DNA from: Sphingobacterium oryzagri
GTDB taxonomy: Bacteria > Bacteroidota > Bacteroidia > Sphingobacteriales > Sphingobacteriaceae
Assembly (NCBI RefSeq): GCF_028736175.1
Contig: NZ_CP117880.1
Location: 1,736,001-1,800,000 of the forward strand
Length of the DNA stretch: 64,000 bases
Direction of reading: 5' to 3'
The position numbers and the translations under genes were made by a program. Under the pieces are notes generated by a model. That model ran no database searches. It was given only the letters and a program-made list of their open reading frames with translations, and had not been told where the DNA came from. Below, piece by piece: positions 51,248 to 60,074 of the stretch (positions are counted from its first letter, which is position 1; each line of letters starts with the position of its first letter).

Positions 51248-52057
51248 TTACCAGCCTTTGACAGCGCCACCTTTAAATGCTTCTTCAGCTTTTGCTTCCA
51301 CTTCGTCAGATTGGTAGGCTTTTACAAACGTTTTTACTTTTTCATCGTTTTTATTGTCTTCGCGGCTTACGATGATGTTAACATAAGGCGACTTTTCGTT
51401 TTCAACAAATATACCATCACGCTTAGCTGTTAAGTTGTTGCTGGCCGCAAAATTATTATTGATCACGGCCACGGTAACTTTATCGTCGTCCAGCGTACGC
51501 GGCAGCTGCGGTGCTTCCAACTCAAGGATCGTTAGGTTCAATCTGTTTTCGGTAATATCTTGCAGGCGTGGCAACAGGCCTACTTTGTCTTTCAATTTAA
51601 TTAACCCAATCTCCTGTAAAAGCAACAATGCGCGACCCAGGTTGGTCGGGTCGTTTGGAATCACGATCGTGTCTCCGTTTTTAAGTTCGTTGATGTTTTT
51701 TATCTTTTTAGAATAGCCCGCCATGGGGTACACAAACGTGTTGCCTACGATCGCTAGTTGGTAACCTCTACTTTCGGTTTGCACATCCAGATAAGGCTTT
51801 GTTTGAAAAACATTCACATCGATGTCTTTCTGTTGCAGTGCTTCGTTTGGCATGACGTAATCGTTGAACGAGACCAACTCCACATCAAGGTTGTATTTTT
51901 CCTTCGCTACCTTTTGTGCCGCTTCAGCAAGGCTATATTCAGGACCTGCCTGTACGCCGACTTTTAACACATTGGATGATCCATTGTTTGATCCGCAGGA
52001 CGCCAGGATAACGAGTAAAAGTAACGATGCCGATGCGATTTTGCTGTTTATTTTCAT
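51248..52057 (-). CDS. metQ: methionine ABC transporter substrate-binding lipoprotein
   Basis: A 269-residue lipoprotein (signal peptide ending LASC, Cys21) of the NlpA/MetQ family, which binds methionine in the periplasm. GPEYSLAEAAQKVAKEKY and the LGRALLLLQEIGLIKLK segment are typical. A Gram-negative MetQ as a lipoprotein attached to the inner membrane fits. Third gene of metNIQ. Confidence 0.93.
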   Translation of the reverse strand: MKINSKIASASLLLLVILASCGSNNGSSNVLKVGVQAGPEYSLAEAAQKVAKEKYNLDVELVSFNDYVMPNEALQQKDIDVNVFQTKPYLDVQTESRGYQLAIVGNTFVYPMAGYSKKIKNINELKNGDTIVIPNDPTNLGRALLLLQEIGLIKLKDKVGLLPRLQDITENRLNLTILELEAPQLPRTLDDDKVTVAVINNNFAASNNLTAKRDGIFVENEKSPYVNIIVSREDNKNDEKVKTFVKAYQSDEVEAKAEEAFKGGAVKGW

Positions 52058-52086
52058 GCGTATGAATATGTTGACTATTAAAAAAT

Positions 52087-52743
52087 CTATTTTCTGTGGT
52101 CTACTCGTTTGGAGAGTCGATCGCCAATAAACTGGATACCAAAAACAATGCCGATAAGCAGCAGTAGAACCATGTTCATAATGAAGGCATCGTAACCAAC
52201 ATAACCATATTGGTAACCGATATGTCCCAAACCGCCTGCGCCAACGGCGCCGCCCATGGCCGAGTAGCCTACCAACGTGATAAACGTAAGCGAGGCGCTG
52301 TTGATTAATGCGGGAAGTGCTTCGGGAATCAATACTTTGCGAACGATTTGCCAGGTACTGGCGCCCATAGCGCGTGCCGCTTCAATAATTCCGTAGGGTA
52401 TTTCCAGTAAACAATTTTCGACTAATCGTGCTACAAATGGTGCCGCGCCAATGCTTAGTGGTACAATAGCAGCTTTCATACCAATTGACGTACCAACCAG
52501 TCCGCGTGTAAATGGTATCATCCACACAATCAGGATGATAAAGGGGATGGATCGAAAAATATTGACAAAAAAAGCAATCGTTCTATTGACCGACGAATGC
52601 GCTAAGAGTTGCCTTTCTCGTGTCAGGAAAAGTAATATTCCCAGTGGAAGGCCAAGTACAAAGCTAAAGAAACCAGAAGTAAAGGTCATGACCAGTGTTT
52701 CCCAAGTGCCTTTGGCTAATAGCCAGAATGTTGCGTCAGACAT
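52087..52743 (-). CDS. metI: methionine ABC transporter permease
   Basis: A 218-residue permease with five membrane helices. The EAA loop that docks on the ATPase reads EAARAMGASTWQIVRKVLIPEALP. FITLVGYSAMGGAVGAGGLGHIGYQYGY is the MetI signature. It overlaps nothing but lies 29 bases before metQ and 11 after metN. Confidence 0.93.
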   Translation of the reverse strand: MSDATFWLLAKGTWETLVMTFTSGFFSFVLGLPLGILLFLTRERQLLAHSSVNRTIAFFVNIFRSIPFIILIVWMIPFTRGLVGTSIGMKAAIVPLSIGAAPFVARLVENCLLEIPYGIIEAARAMGASTWQIVRKVLIPEALPALINSASLTFITLVGYSAMGGAVGAGGLGHIGYQYGYVGYDAFIMNMVLLLLIGIVFGIQFIGDRLSKRVDHRK

Positions 52744-52754
52744 AATCGTTTCTA

Positions 52755-53507
52755 TTAATCAATAAGCAAGGTAGGGTTTAATAATTCTCTGGTAATCGGT
52801 GATTCGGGGCGGTCAAACAAGATAGGGGCTGTGTTTTGTTCAATGATTTCGCCTTGCGAGATAACCGCCACCCGCTGACAGATCGCACGCACGACTTCCA
52901 TTTGGTGCGTGATGAGCACAATGGTGATGCCTAATTCGCGATTGATGCGTTTTAACAACGAAAGTATCGAGCGGGTTGTTTGAGGATCGAGCGCGCTCGT
53001 TGCCTCGTCGCAGAGCAAAATTTCAGGATCGGATGCCAGTGCCCGGGCAATCGCTACACGCTGCTTTTGTCCGCCGGAGAGTGCCGCCGGATAGTCGTCA
53101 GATTTGTCTTGTAAATCGATAAGTGTCAATAGCTCGGTTACGCGTTCTTTTATCTTGTCGTTAGACATGCCGGTGAGGCTTAACGGAAAAGCTATATTAT
53201 CGAATACCGTGCAGGAGGATAAGAGGTTGAAATGCTGAAAGATCATGCCGATCTGGCGGCGAAAGGGAATTAACTGCTTTTCTGATAAGGCAGAAATTTC
53301 CTTATCGGCGATAAAAATACGGCCGGAAGTGGGGCGTTCTAGCAGGTTGATGGTGCGTACTAACGTACTTTTTCCGGAGCCGGAATAGCCAATAATGCCA
53401 AAAATCTCTCCCTTAGCTATGGTAAGGGAAACGTTTTTCAGCGCTTGGATTTCCTTGTTTTTTTTATAAAAAATTTTGTTGATCTCTTCTAGTTTGATCA
53501 TAGACAC
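52755..53507 (-). CDS. metN: methionine ABC transporter ATP-binding protein, short form
   Basis: A 250-residue ABC ATPase. Walker [11 protein letters not shown]-loop, signature [15 protein letters not shown] and Walker [12 protein letters not shown] are all intact. E. coli MetN has about 343 residues; the extra 90 form the regulatory domain that binds methionine and shuts off import. Here the protein stops at the end of the ATPase core, so that regulation is likely absent. An ATG two codons later is an alternative start. First gene of metNIQ. Confidence 0.9.
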   Translation of the reverse strand: MSMIKLEEINKIFYKKNKEIQALKNVSLTIAKGEIFGIIGYSGSGKSTLVRTINLLERPTSGRIFIADKEISALSEKQLIPFRRQIGMIFQHFNLLSSCTVFDNIAFPLSLTGMSNDKIKERVTELLTLIDLQDKSDDYPAALSGGQKQRVAIARALASDPEILLCDEATSALDPQTTRSILSLLKRINRELGITIVLITHQMEVVRAICQRVAVISQGEIIEQNTAPILFDRPESPITRELLNPTLLID

Positions 53508-53563
53508 TTATCTGCTACGTGTAATGGAATCCATGGGGTTGAACGCTCACGGATGAATCGCTG

Positions 53564-53571
53564 CAAAGATA
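53564..53571 (-). promoter_or_regulatory. -7 box (TATCTTTG) of metNIQ
   Basis: An exact match on the minus strand about 57 bases before metN. The leader between them is short and shows no SAM riboswitch fold. Confidence 0.5.
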
Positions 53572-53770
53572 GTGTTTTTTGATTTTAAATGTAGTCTATT
53601 CGCTCAGTAGTATTTTTTTAATTACGCTCCTTCAACAGCGTTAAATAACGATTGCCAGTGTCGTAGCAAAAAGATTAATCGCTTACCGCTCAGCCGATAT
53701 TCCGGTAATTACGTGATGCGACTTGCGTTTTTTTAAAGATTTAGATATCTTGAGGCTTGATTTGCATGTT

Positions 53771-54934
53771 ATGGGACTACTAGATTTTTTTAAAAAGCTA
53801 AAAAACGATATCACTAACCCGATCAATAACCGGGAGCAGGGCGGCGCGCACGACAAAGACGAGCGTCCGGCTTTTAACCAGGCGCGTCCGGTTTCCGATC
53901 GTAATGATGAGCCTGCGCCGCAGGAAAAGGTGGTTCCTAACCCTGTAGAGGAGCAATTAATCGAGCAGGAAGACTATGTCGCCCCCGATACGCCAGAAGT
54001 ACCATTAACAGAAGATATTCCACTGGAAGAGCCTGAAGATTTACCGCTGACAACGCATGATAATGTTCAGACAATCCAGGATAAAGAGGCCTTATTGCAA
54101 CAAGCTTTGGAAGAAGAACAGGCGTTGTTAGAAGAACAACTTGCGTTGCAAGCCGAGCAACACAAGCATAGGCAGACGCGAGCGCGCGATGCAGAAGCTG
54201 ATGAACAAACGACGCAGCACGCCGATGGCGACCCGTCTTATTTGGGCAATCTCGAACACACCGCATTGATCGATCAATTGCTGCGCGTGCCTAGAGATGA
54301 ACGTGATGATGAGTGGGTCGGTAAATTTTTATCCCATGTAGCGACGGCAAGTTTCGTGTGCGGCGATCCGCAGGTAATCCAAGGGCCTGATAACTTTCCG
54401 TATTTCCAAATCTTTATTCCAGAGGCTAATAAGCCCTTTCAGTGTTATGTTTTAGAACATATGTTGGATGATTTCCTGTTGGAAAATGGCTTAGGCGTCG
54501 CCTTAGAACCAAAAGACGGACAGGTAGAGTGGGTATTGACTTACGGAGATTTACTTCATTATTCGGTGCATCGCACATTCGCCATTCCAAAAGAACATCA
54601 ATTCGGCAAAGTTAAAGAAGGCGATGAAGTCATTCAGCAAGACGAGCAAATTCTCGTTGGCGCACCTTCTACCGCTATTTTGCCTACAGCCGCTCGCGCG
54701 GTCATCAAAAGCTTTTTGCAGGCGCAGGGCGTTGCCGATCCAAAGGTGTGTATTATTGACCGGTCGCAACATGGCAAAGGTCAAGATCTGGTCTTTAATA
54801 TTGTGCCCGAGCAGTTTGAAAGCCAAGCGCATTACCGCGCTATCATGCAGGCCTTGGGCTGGTTTATTCCGCGATATTACTCATATATCGGTGCGCAAGA
54901 TCATGCATTTGAAGGTCATTTTCTTCCATTGTAG
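53771..54934 (+). CDS. uncharacterised protein with acidic N-terminal region, paralogue of the 6362-7096 protein
   Basis: A 387-residue protein. It begins MGLLDFFKKLKNDIT, an amphipathic start that could touch the membrane, followed by a 145-residue acidic, glutamine/glutamate-rich, probably disordered and partly coiled region (EEEQALLEEQLALQAEQHKH). The last 240 residues are homologous to the protein at 6362-7096 (ILVGAPSTAILPTAAR; DLVFNIVPEQF). The start at 53771 is chosen over the longer frame at 53723 because of that typical start. No known domain. The macrodomain gene follows after 18 bases. Confidence 0.72.
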   Translation: MGLLDFFKKLKNDITNPINNREQGGAHDKDERPAFNQARPVSDRNDEPAPQEKVVPNPVEEQLIEQEDYVAPDTPEVPLTEDIPLEEPEDLPLTTHDNVQTIQDKEALLQQALEEEQALLEEQLALQAEQHKHRQTRARDAEADEQTTQHADGDPSYLGNLEHTALIDQLLRVPRDERDDEWVGKFLSHVATASFVCGDPQVIQGPDNFPYFQIFIPEANKPFQCYVLEHMLDDFLLENGLGVALEPKDGQVEWVLTYGDLLHYSVHRTFAIPKEHQFGKVKEGDEVIQQDEQILVGAPSTAILPTAARAVIKSFLQAQGVADPKVCIIDRSQHGKGQDLVFNIVPEQFESQAHYRAIMQALGWFIPRYYSYIGAQDHAFEGHFLPL

Positions 54935-54952
54935 GTCGATAGTTTTGAAAGG

Positions 54953-55462
54953 ATGGAAATTTCTGTTATCCTTGGTGATATTACAAAGATCAAAGCGGAT
55001 GCTATCGTAAATGCTGCCAATACCTCGTTGCTTGGCGGCGGTGGCGTCGATGGCGCTATTCATCGGGCTGGCGGAAAAGCTATCTTGGATGATTGTGTGA
55101 AGATTAGAAACAAGCAAGGTGGTTGCGCGGTAGGTGAAGCGGTGATTACGGGTGCGGGTGAATTGCCCGCTCAGTATGTGATACACGCGGTAGGGCCGGT
55201 TTGGAAAAATGGACGCAGCCAAGAACCCGAGCTTTTACAACGTGCGTATTCCCGTTGCTTGGATCTGGCCGCAACGCATGGCATACAAGTAATCGCTTTT
55301 CCATGCATCAGTACCGGGATTTATCGTTTTCCTAAAAAAGAGGCGGCGATTATTGCCGTCAATACGGTAAGACAACATGCCTATAAACCAGCGCGCGTCA
55401 TCTTTGTCTGCTTTGATCAAGAAAGTTACGCCATTTACCAGGCACTTTTGGGAGTGCAGTAA
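54953..55462 (+). CDS. macrodomain protein, O-acetyl-ADP-ribose deacetylase type
   Basis: A 169-residue macrodomain of the YmdB group. The signature segments are GDITKIKADAIVNAANTSLLGGGGVDGAIHRAGG in overlapping parts (residues 8-42), and FPCISTGIYRFPKKEAA. It hydrolyses O-acetyl-ADP-ribose and may remove ADP-ribose from proteins. It lies 18 bases after the gene for the uncharacterised paralogue and is probably in the same operon, which is the only functional hint for that protein. Confidence 0.93.
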   Translation: MEISVILGDITKIKADAIVNAANTSLLGGGGVDGAIHRAGGKAILDDCVKIRNKQGGCAVGEAVITGAGELPAQYVIHAVGPVWKNGRSQEPELLQRAYSRCLDLAATHGIQVIAFPCISTGIYRFPKKEAAIIAVNTVRQHAYKPARVIFVCFDQESYAIYQALLGVQ

Positions 55463-55625
55463 GGCGGTTATACGTATATATCTCCTATTATAGCCGCCAA
55501 TTGACGATACCTATTTTCTTACCACGACAAGCCTTGGTGTAAAATACTTGAATCTTAATTTTTAAGAACGATCCCGTACTAATGGTGGTTTATTATATAA
55601 TTCATCATCAACAAAAGGGGGAATT

Positions 55626-56333
55626 ATGGCACACAGAGAAGTCTTATTTTTATTGAGCTCACATGCAGATTTAATGGACACAGATACCAAGACAGGGATT
55701 TGGTTGGGTGAGCTAACGGATCCATATTATGCGTTTAAAAACGCAGGTTACACCATTACGTTAGCCAGCCCTAAAGGAGGCACGCCGCCGATAGATCCGT
55801 TGAGTAAACTGACTGAAAATGTTGCGCCTTCCAATAAACGCTTTTTAAAAGATGAGGATGCACAACGTGCCTTCGCCGGAACACTTACTTTAAAAGATAT
55901 TCAACCCAACAAGTATGATACCGTTTTCGTGCCGGGAGGGCATGGCCCGTTGTGGGATTTGGCGGATCATGCCATTGTAGGCCATATACTTACGCATTTT
56001 GTAAACGAATCGAAAATCATAGGAGCCGTATGTCATGGGCCTGCTGCATTGCTCGCCATCGAACAATCGTCGTTTGGATTCCTCCGTGGAAGGAAGGTTA
56101 CCGGATTTACCAACTTGGAAGAAAACCTCGTATTTCGCGCGAATAACATACCGTATTTCTTGGAAACACGCTTGAAAGAACACGGCGCTGACTTCTCTGC
56201 TGCGAAAGTTCCATTTATGTCACATGTTGTCGCTGACGAAAATATTGTCACGGGCCAGAATCCATTATCTTCTTTAGCTACAGCTGATAAAGTAATCGAA
56301 TTGGTACAAAAGCATTATGTGAGTGTGCTGTAG
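55626..56333 (+). CDS. DJ-1/PfpI superfamily protein, Hsp31-like
   Basis: A 235-residue type 1 glutamine-amidotransferase-like protein. The nucleophile elbow AVCHGPAALL places Cys136 next to His137. VFVPGGHGPLWDLADH and the N-terminal SSHADLMD are typical of the Hsp31/glyoxalase III subgroup, which breaks down methylglyoxal and protects glycated proteins. A GGGGGAAT stretch before the ATG may serve as ribosome binding site. Monocistronic. Confidence 0.87.
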   Translation: MAHREVLFLLSSHADLMDTDTKTGIWLGELTDPYYAFKNAGYTITLASPKGGTPPIDPLSKLTENVAPSNKRFLKDEDAQRAFAGTLTLKDIQPNKYDTVFVPGGHGPLWDLADHAIVGHILTHFVNESKIIGAVCHGPAALLAIEQSSFGFLRGRKVTGFTNLEENLVFRANNIPYFLETRLKEHGADFSAAKVPFMSHVVADENIVTGQNPLSSLATADKVIELVQKHYVSVL

Positions 56334-56702
56334 CTCGTCAGCTGGCAACTCAAGAGAGCGTTTTTTCTTGCAAAGTGTTTTGATGCAATTTATTGGTTTC
56401 CAATTCTTTTTAAAGGATGTTGCTAAATTGCTAACGTCGGCTGGTTAGCTATATGACTGAAAGAATAAATTAATAACCATGTGATTCCAGTGGAATAAAG
56501 ACTTTAGTTGTCTTTTTTAGTCCGGTATGTGCAACAACTTTTCTCTACGAAGAAGTGCTTAATTGCGTTCCACAGCTAGCAAATTAACCTGTAAACACCA
56601 AAGGCTACGTCACGTTTTGATCCAATATGCTGTATAAAAAATGGCAGAACCTTATCGCTCTGCCAAATTATATCTTCTACACACTTTAAAATTATACGCA
56701 TA
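56334..56702. other. 370-base intergenic region
   Basis: I see no gene. Besides the terminator at 56636-56665 on the minus strand, the region is AT-rich and without clear promoter boxes. Confidence 0.5.
56636..56665 (-). terminator. intrinsic terminator of the glycosyltransferase gene
   Basis: Minus strand: TGGCAGA (56665-56659), 10-base loop, TCTGCCA (56648-56642), then a T-run complementary to the A-run at 56636-56641. Confidence 0.85.
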
Positions 56703-57896
56703 TTACGAAGACAATCTTGAGCTGTTTGCTGGAAACAAATTGGCTACGTTTTGATTTACGCTTTTGTTGATCGCAATGGTTTTAATAGCGCTTTGTTTAA
56801 GAAGTTCATAGTAACTTCGACCTACATTCGGCCAGGATGTCAATCTGCCATAGGCGGCTGCATTGCGACGATATTTGGCAAGTGCTAGCGGATCGTCTAA
56901 CAGCATGTTGATATGACCGGCTAATGCTTGACTATCATTAAAATCGAATAACAAACCGCGTTCATTCGCTAAAAGATCCTTTGCATACCAATATGGAGTA
57001 GAGAGTACGGCTGCACCGGCACCGATGGCGAACGACAGCGTACCGCTGCTAATTTGATTTTCGTTAGGGTAGGGCGTTACATAAATATCACAAGCTGTCA
57101 AATACTCGATCAGCAGGCTTTCTGAAGCAAATGTATTGATAAGCTGTACCCGATCGTGCAGTCCCTTTTCCTCAATTTTGTGATGTAAAAAATCGCGGTA
57201 TACATCGCCTTCCTCCCGTAAAACATTGGGATGCGTGGAGCCTAGAACCAAATAGACGAAGTTAGGATCCTGTACCTGCTCGACAGCTTCAATAGCGGTT
57301 TCAATGCCTTTATTGCGACCAAGAAAACCGAAGCTAAGCATCACGTTTTTGCCAACAAGTCCGAGTCTTGCTTTTGCATCTTGCTGATGATAATCAAAGA
57401 TCGGAACACCGTGAGGTATGCAGTGTATTTTGACAGCAGGCACATGGAAAACAGATTGCAACAGCGAAACAGCTTTGGCTGTCATAACCGTTACCGCCTG
57501 ACTGCTATCGCACAACAACTTCAAGGTTTCCAGTTCCATTGCATTTGGTTTTTCCAATACTGTATGCAGGTTTGAAACCACCGGTATTTGCAATTTTTCA
57601 GTCAATGTTAAAATATAATTACCGGCATCGCCGGCAAAAATACCGTACTCATGCTGTATAACGCATACATCAAAATGTTCGTTAATGTATGCAGCAGCCT
57701 GAATATATTGTTGTTTCTCGTTTCGTTCTACTACGAAACAAACCTCTTCAGGAAACGAAGCCTCCGTACCGTCACTTATGGCAATTACGGCATGGTGCTG
57801 CTGCTGCTCGACAGGGAGCGCATGGTATAAATCGTGCGTAAATGTTGCGATTCCACACTGCCTTGGTGTGTATGTGCCTATGATAGCTATTCTCAT
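56703..57896 (-). CDS. family 4 glycosyltransferase
   Basis: A 397-residue GT-B fold glycosyltransferase. The N-terminal domain starts MRIAIIGTYTPRQCGIATF, with the glycine loop for the donor; the C-terminal domain has SFGFLGRNKGIETAIEAV and an E-x7-E-like segment (ENQISSGTLSFAIGAG). Such enzymes transfer sugars such as mannose or glucose from nucleotide donors to glycans, but the acceptor is unknown. The open frame reaches 58082, but the family starts at MRIAI (57896), just after which homology begins. Confidence 0.88.
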   Translation of the reverse strand: MRIAIIGTYTPRQCGIATFTHDLYHALPVEQQQHHAVIAISDGTEASFPEEVCFVVERNEKQQYIQAAAYINEHFDVCVIQHEYGIFAGDAGNYILTLTEKLQIPVVSNLHTVLEKPNAMELETLKLLCDSSQAVTVMTAKAVSLLQSVFHVPAVKIHCIPHGVPIFDYHQQDAKARLGLVGKNVMLSFGFLGRNKGIETAIEAVEQVQDPNFVYLVLGSTHPNVLREEGDVYRDFLHHKIEEKGLHDRVQLINTFASESLLIEYLTACDIYVTPYPNENQISSGTLSFAIGAGAAVLSTPYWYAKDLLANERGLLFDFNDSQALAGHINMLLDDPLALAKYRRNAAAYGRLTSWPNVGRSYYELLKQSAIKTIAINKSVNQNVANLFPANSSRLSS

Positions 57897-58084
57897 ATCC
57901 TTCGTTTTTCTTGCTAATAATAATGTATCCCCGACCGTCTCGTACAGTACACAACAGGTGTAACAGTCGAAAGTTTTTGGTACACAGCCGAATCGCGTAT
58001 TATTTAAAACAAAGTCCGTAGAAAAACAGCCGTTAAAGAAAAAATGTGTGAAAAATACCTGACTTGTTAAGGAAGAAAACAACG

Positions 58085-58651
58085 CTAATTGAGATCCGGG
58101 CTTTTCGGGAAATTAGCCACATGTGCATATTTCGGCCCAAGGCTTATCAGCGCCTCTTTCCAAAGCGCTTCGCCGTCTTGTAGCAGAAGCAGATCAGACG
58201 GGAATCGATTGTGAACTGCCCAGTTATTCTGTTTAATTTCATCCGCCAATTGTCCCACATTCCAGCCAGCATAGCCGATAAAGAATTTAATCTGTTCCGG
58301 TTGGATCAGATTTTCATTTATCATAAACACCACCTGTTTAAAATCGCCACCAAAATAGACATCATCTATCAGCGGTAATCCACCTTCAATCTGGTGTGGA
58401 ATTTTGTGGATAAAAAAAAGAGCCTCCATGTTTACCGGTCCGCCGATATACAACGGAAAGTTGGTGTTTTCAATATCCTGAATCACATCTGAAAGTAGCA
58501 GCAAGGAGCGGTTGTTGAGCACCAAACCCATTGTTCCGTTGGTATCGTCATGTTCGCAGAGCAAAATTACAGACCGTTCAAAGTTGCTGTCGAGCATAAA
58601 TGGTTCGGATAAGAGTAAACTTCCTTTTTGGGGTGGATGATTGTTGAACAT
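58085..58651 (-). CDS. YqgE/AlgH family protein
   Basis: A 188-residue protein of the DUF179 family, with KGSLLLSEPFMLDSNFERSVILLCEHDD and GTMGLVLNN, then YIGGPV and FIGYAGW, matching the family closely. It is widespread and conserved but of unknown biochemistry; in some bacteria it lies near RNA-modification genes. The ATG at 58651 (MFNNHPPQKG) is the most typical start. A TACATTTG box lies about 150 bases upstream at 58802-58809, giving a long leader with an 8-base hairpin near 58700-58726. Confidence 0.92.
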   Translation of the reverse strand: MFNNHPPQKGSLLLSEPFMLDSNFERSVILLCEHDDTNGTMGLVLNNRSLLLLSDVIQDIENTNFPLYIGGPVNMEALFFIHKIPHQIEGGLPLIDDVYFGGDFKQVVFMINENLIQPEQIKFFIGYAGWNVGQLADEIKQNNWAVHNRFPSDLLLLQDGEALWKEALISLGPKYAHVANFPKSPDLN

Positions 58652-58801
58652 GATGCAACACAAAAAAATAAATACACGATTCTATTAAACTGCCGCTATG
58701 CATCTGCCAGCCTGATGCCAGATGCACTTGTATTATCTGTAAACAGATCAGCATGCTTATTTGTTCCAGCAAATCTGTGTGAGCATGATTTGCGTTATTC
58801 A

Positions 58802-58809
58802 CAAATGTA
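58802..58809 (-). promoter_or_regulatory. -7 box (TACATTTG) upstream of algH
   Basis: An exact match on the minus strand. The leader it would produce is about 145 bases, and contains a perfect 8-base hairpin TGCATCTG...CAGATGCA. Confidence 0.4.
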
Positions 58810-58919
58810 ATATATTGTCAAGATAAGTCATTTTACAGAAAAACGCAATTTTTTGTGCCTCCTATCGGTAAAGCCAGTGCTTTTGATTAAGTTTGCTAGC
58901 GTATCAACAGACAGATCTC

Positions 58920-59573
58920 ATGTCCATTATTCATAAAAATATTGCCGCTATCCGTGAGGATTATAGCAAATATACACTGGACGAAAGCGATGTTTCAGCG
59001 CATCCTATCGATCAGTTTCAACGTTGGTTTGATGAAGCTTTGAAAGCCGAAGTCATCGAGCCAAATGCGATGGTGCTGGCTACGATTAGCGCGGATGGTT
59101 ATCCTTCCTCGCGCGTGGTACTACTAAAAGATATCAAACCATCCGGCTTTAGTTTTTTTACCAATTACCACAGCAAAAAAGGCCAATCTGTCGTAGATAA
59201 GAAACAGGTTAGTCTATTATTTTTCTGGCCAGAATTACAGAGACAGGTGCGTGTTGAAGGTTGGATAGAAAAGCTGCCGTCGGAAGATTCCGATGAATAT
59301 TTTGCTTCCCGACCGAAAGGAAGCCGACTGGGCGCTCTGGCGTCGCCACAGAGCCAGGTGATTGCTGATCGTGCGACCTTAGAATCGCGTTTGCACGAAG
59401 TAGAGCAAACGTACGCGGATGCAGAGCAAGTGCCACGCCCGGCGTATTGGGGAGGTTATTTGGTCAGTCCGATGCGCGTAGAGTTTTGGCAAGGTAGAAG
59501 CAGCCGTCTGCACGATCGTATTGAATACGTTTTTCGGGATGGTGCATGGATACGTCAACGTTTAGCGCCCTAA
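58920..59573 (+). CDS. pdxH: pyridoxamine 5'-phosphate oxidase
   Basis: A 217-residue FMN enzyme that oxidises pyridoxine or pyridoxamine 5'-phosphate to PLP. Visible signatures: NAMVLATISADGYPSSRVVLLKD, FFTNYHSKKG, LFFWPELQRQVRVEG, ASRPKGSRLGALASPQS and the C-terminal PMRVEFWQGRSSRLHDRI. Starts at ATG 58920; a TTG further upstream at 58893 also keeps the frame open. nuoC starts 3 bases after the stop. Confidence 0.96.
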   Translation: MSIIHKNIAAIREDYSKYTLDESDVSAHPIDQFQRWFDEALKAEVIEPNAMVLATISADGYPSSRVVLLKDIKPSGFSFFTNYHSKKGQSVVDKKQVSLLFFWPELQRQVRVEGWIEKLPSEDSDEYFASRPKGSRLGALASPQSQVIADRATLESRLHEVEQTYADAEQVPRPAYWGGYLVSPMRVEFWQGRSSRLHDRIEYVFRDGAWIRQRLAP

Positions 59574-59576
59574 TAG

Positions 59577-60068
59577 ATGATACAAAAAATTCAAGCAATG
59601 TTGATTGCTCAGTTTGGCAAAACAGCGGTATTGGGCGTAGACGAACAGCCCTTACAGCCTATTTTGTTAATTCATCCAGATCAATTGCTCGATGTAGCTT
59701 TTTTTCTGCGAGATACTGAGGGGTGTTATTTCGATTTCTTGTCCAATATATCGGCGGTTGATTATCATCCGGAAGATCGGTTTGCACTGGTGTATCATTT
59801 AGCATCCATCCCATACCAAACACAACTGACCTTAAAAATCGATTTACCGAATAACCGTGATCTGAACAAATTGCCAGAAGTATCTTCGCTGGCTGCGGTA
59901 TGGCGCACGGCAGATTGGCACGAACGCGAAGCGTATGATCTAATGGGGATTTTCTTTAAAGATCATCCGGATTTAAGAAGGATTTTGTTGCCGGATGATT
60001 GGCAAGGCTATCCGCTGCGGAAGGATTATGAAGATGCGGAAACGTATCACGGGATTGCTATAAAATAA
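59577..60068 (+). CDS. nuoC: NADH-quinone oxidoreductase subunit C
   Basis: A 163-residue subunit of the peripheral arm of respiratory complex I. It has FLSNISAVDYHPEDRFALVYHL, and the signature WRTADWHEREAYDLMGIFFKDHPDLRRILLPDDWQGYPLRKDY in overlapping parts. It lies directly after pdxH and 6 bases before nuoD; nuoA and nuoB are not upstream, which is unusual. Confidence 0.95.
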   Translation: MIQKIQAMLIAQFGKTAVLGVDEQPLQPILLIHPDQLLDVAFFLRDTEGCYFDFLSNISAVDYHPEDRFALVYHLASIPYQTQLTLKIDLPNNRDLNKLPEVSSLAAVWRTADWHEREAYDLMGIFFKDHPDLRRILLPDDWQGYPLRKDYEDAETYHGIAIK

Positions 60069-60074
60069 AGGTAT

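Noticed and set aside
53508-53600. SAM riboswitch upstream of metNIQ
   Set aside because: The leader is only about 50 bases and no aptamer-like stems are visible.
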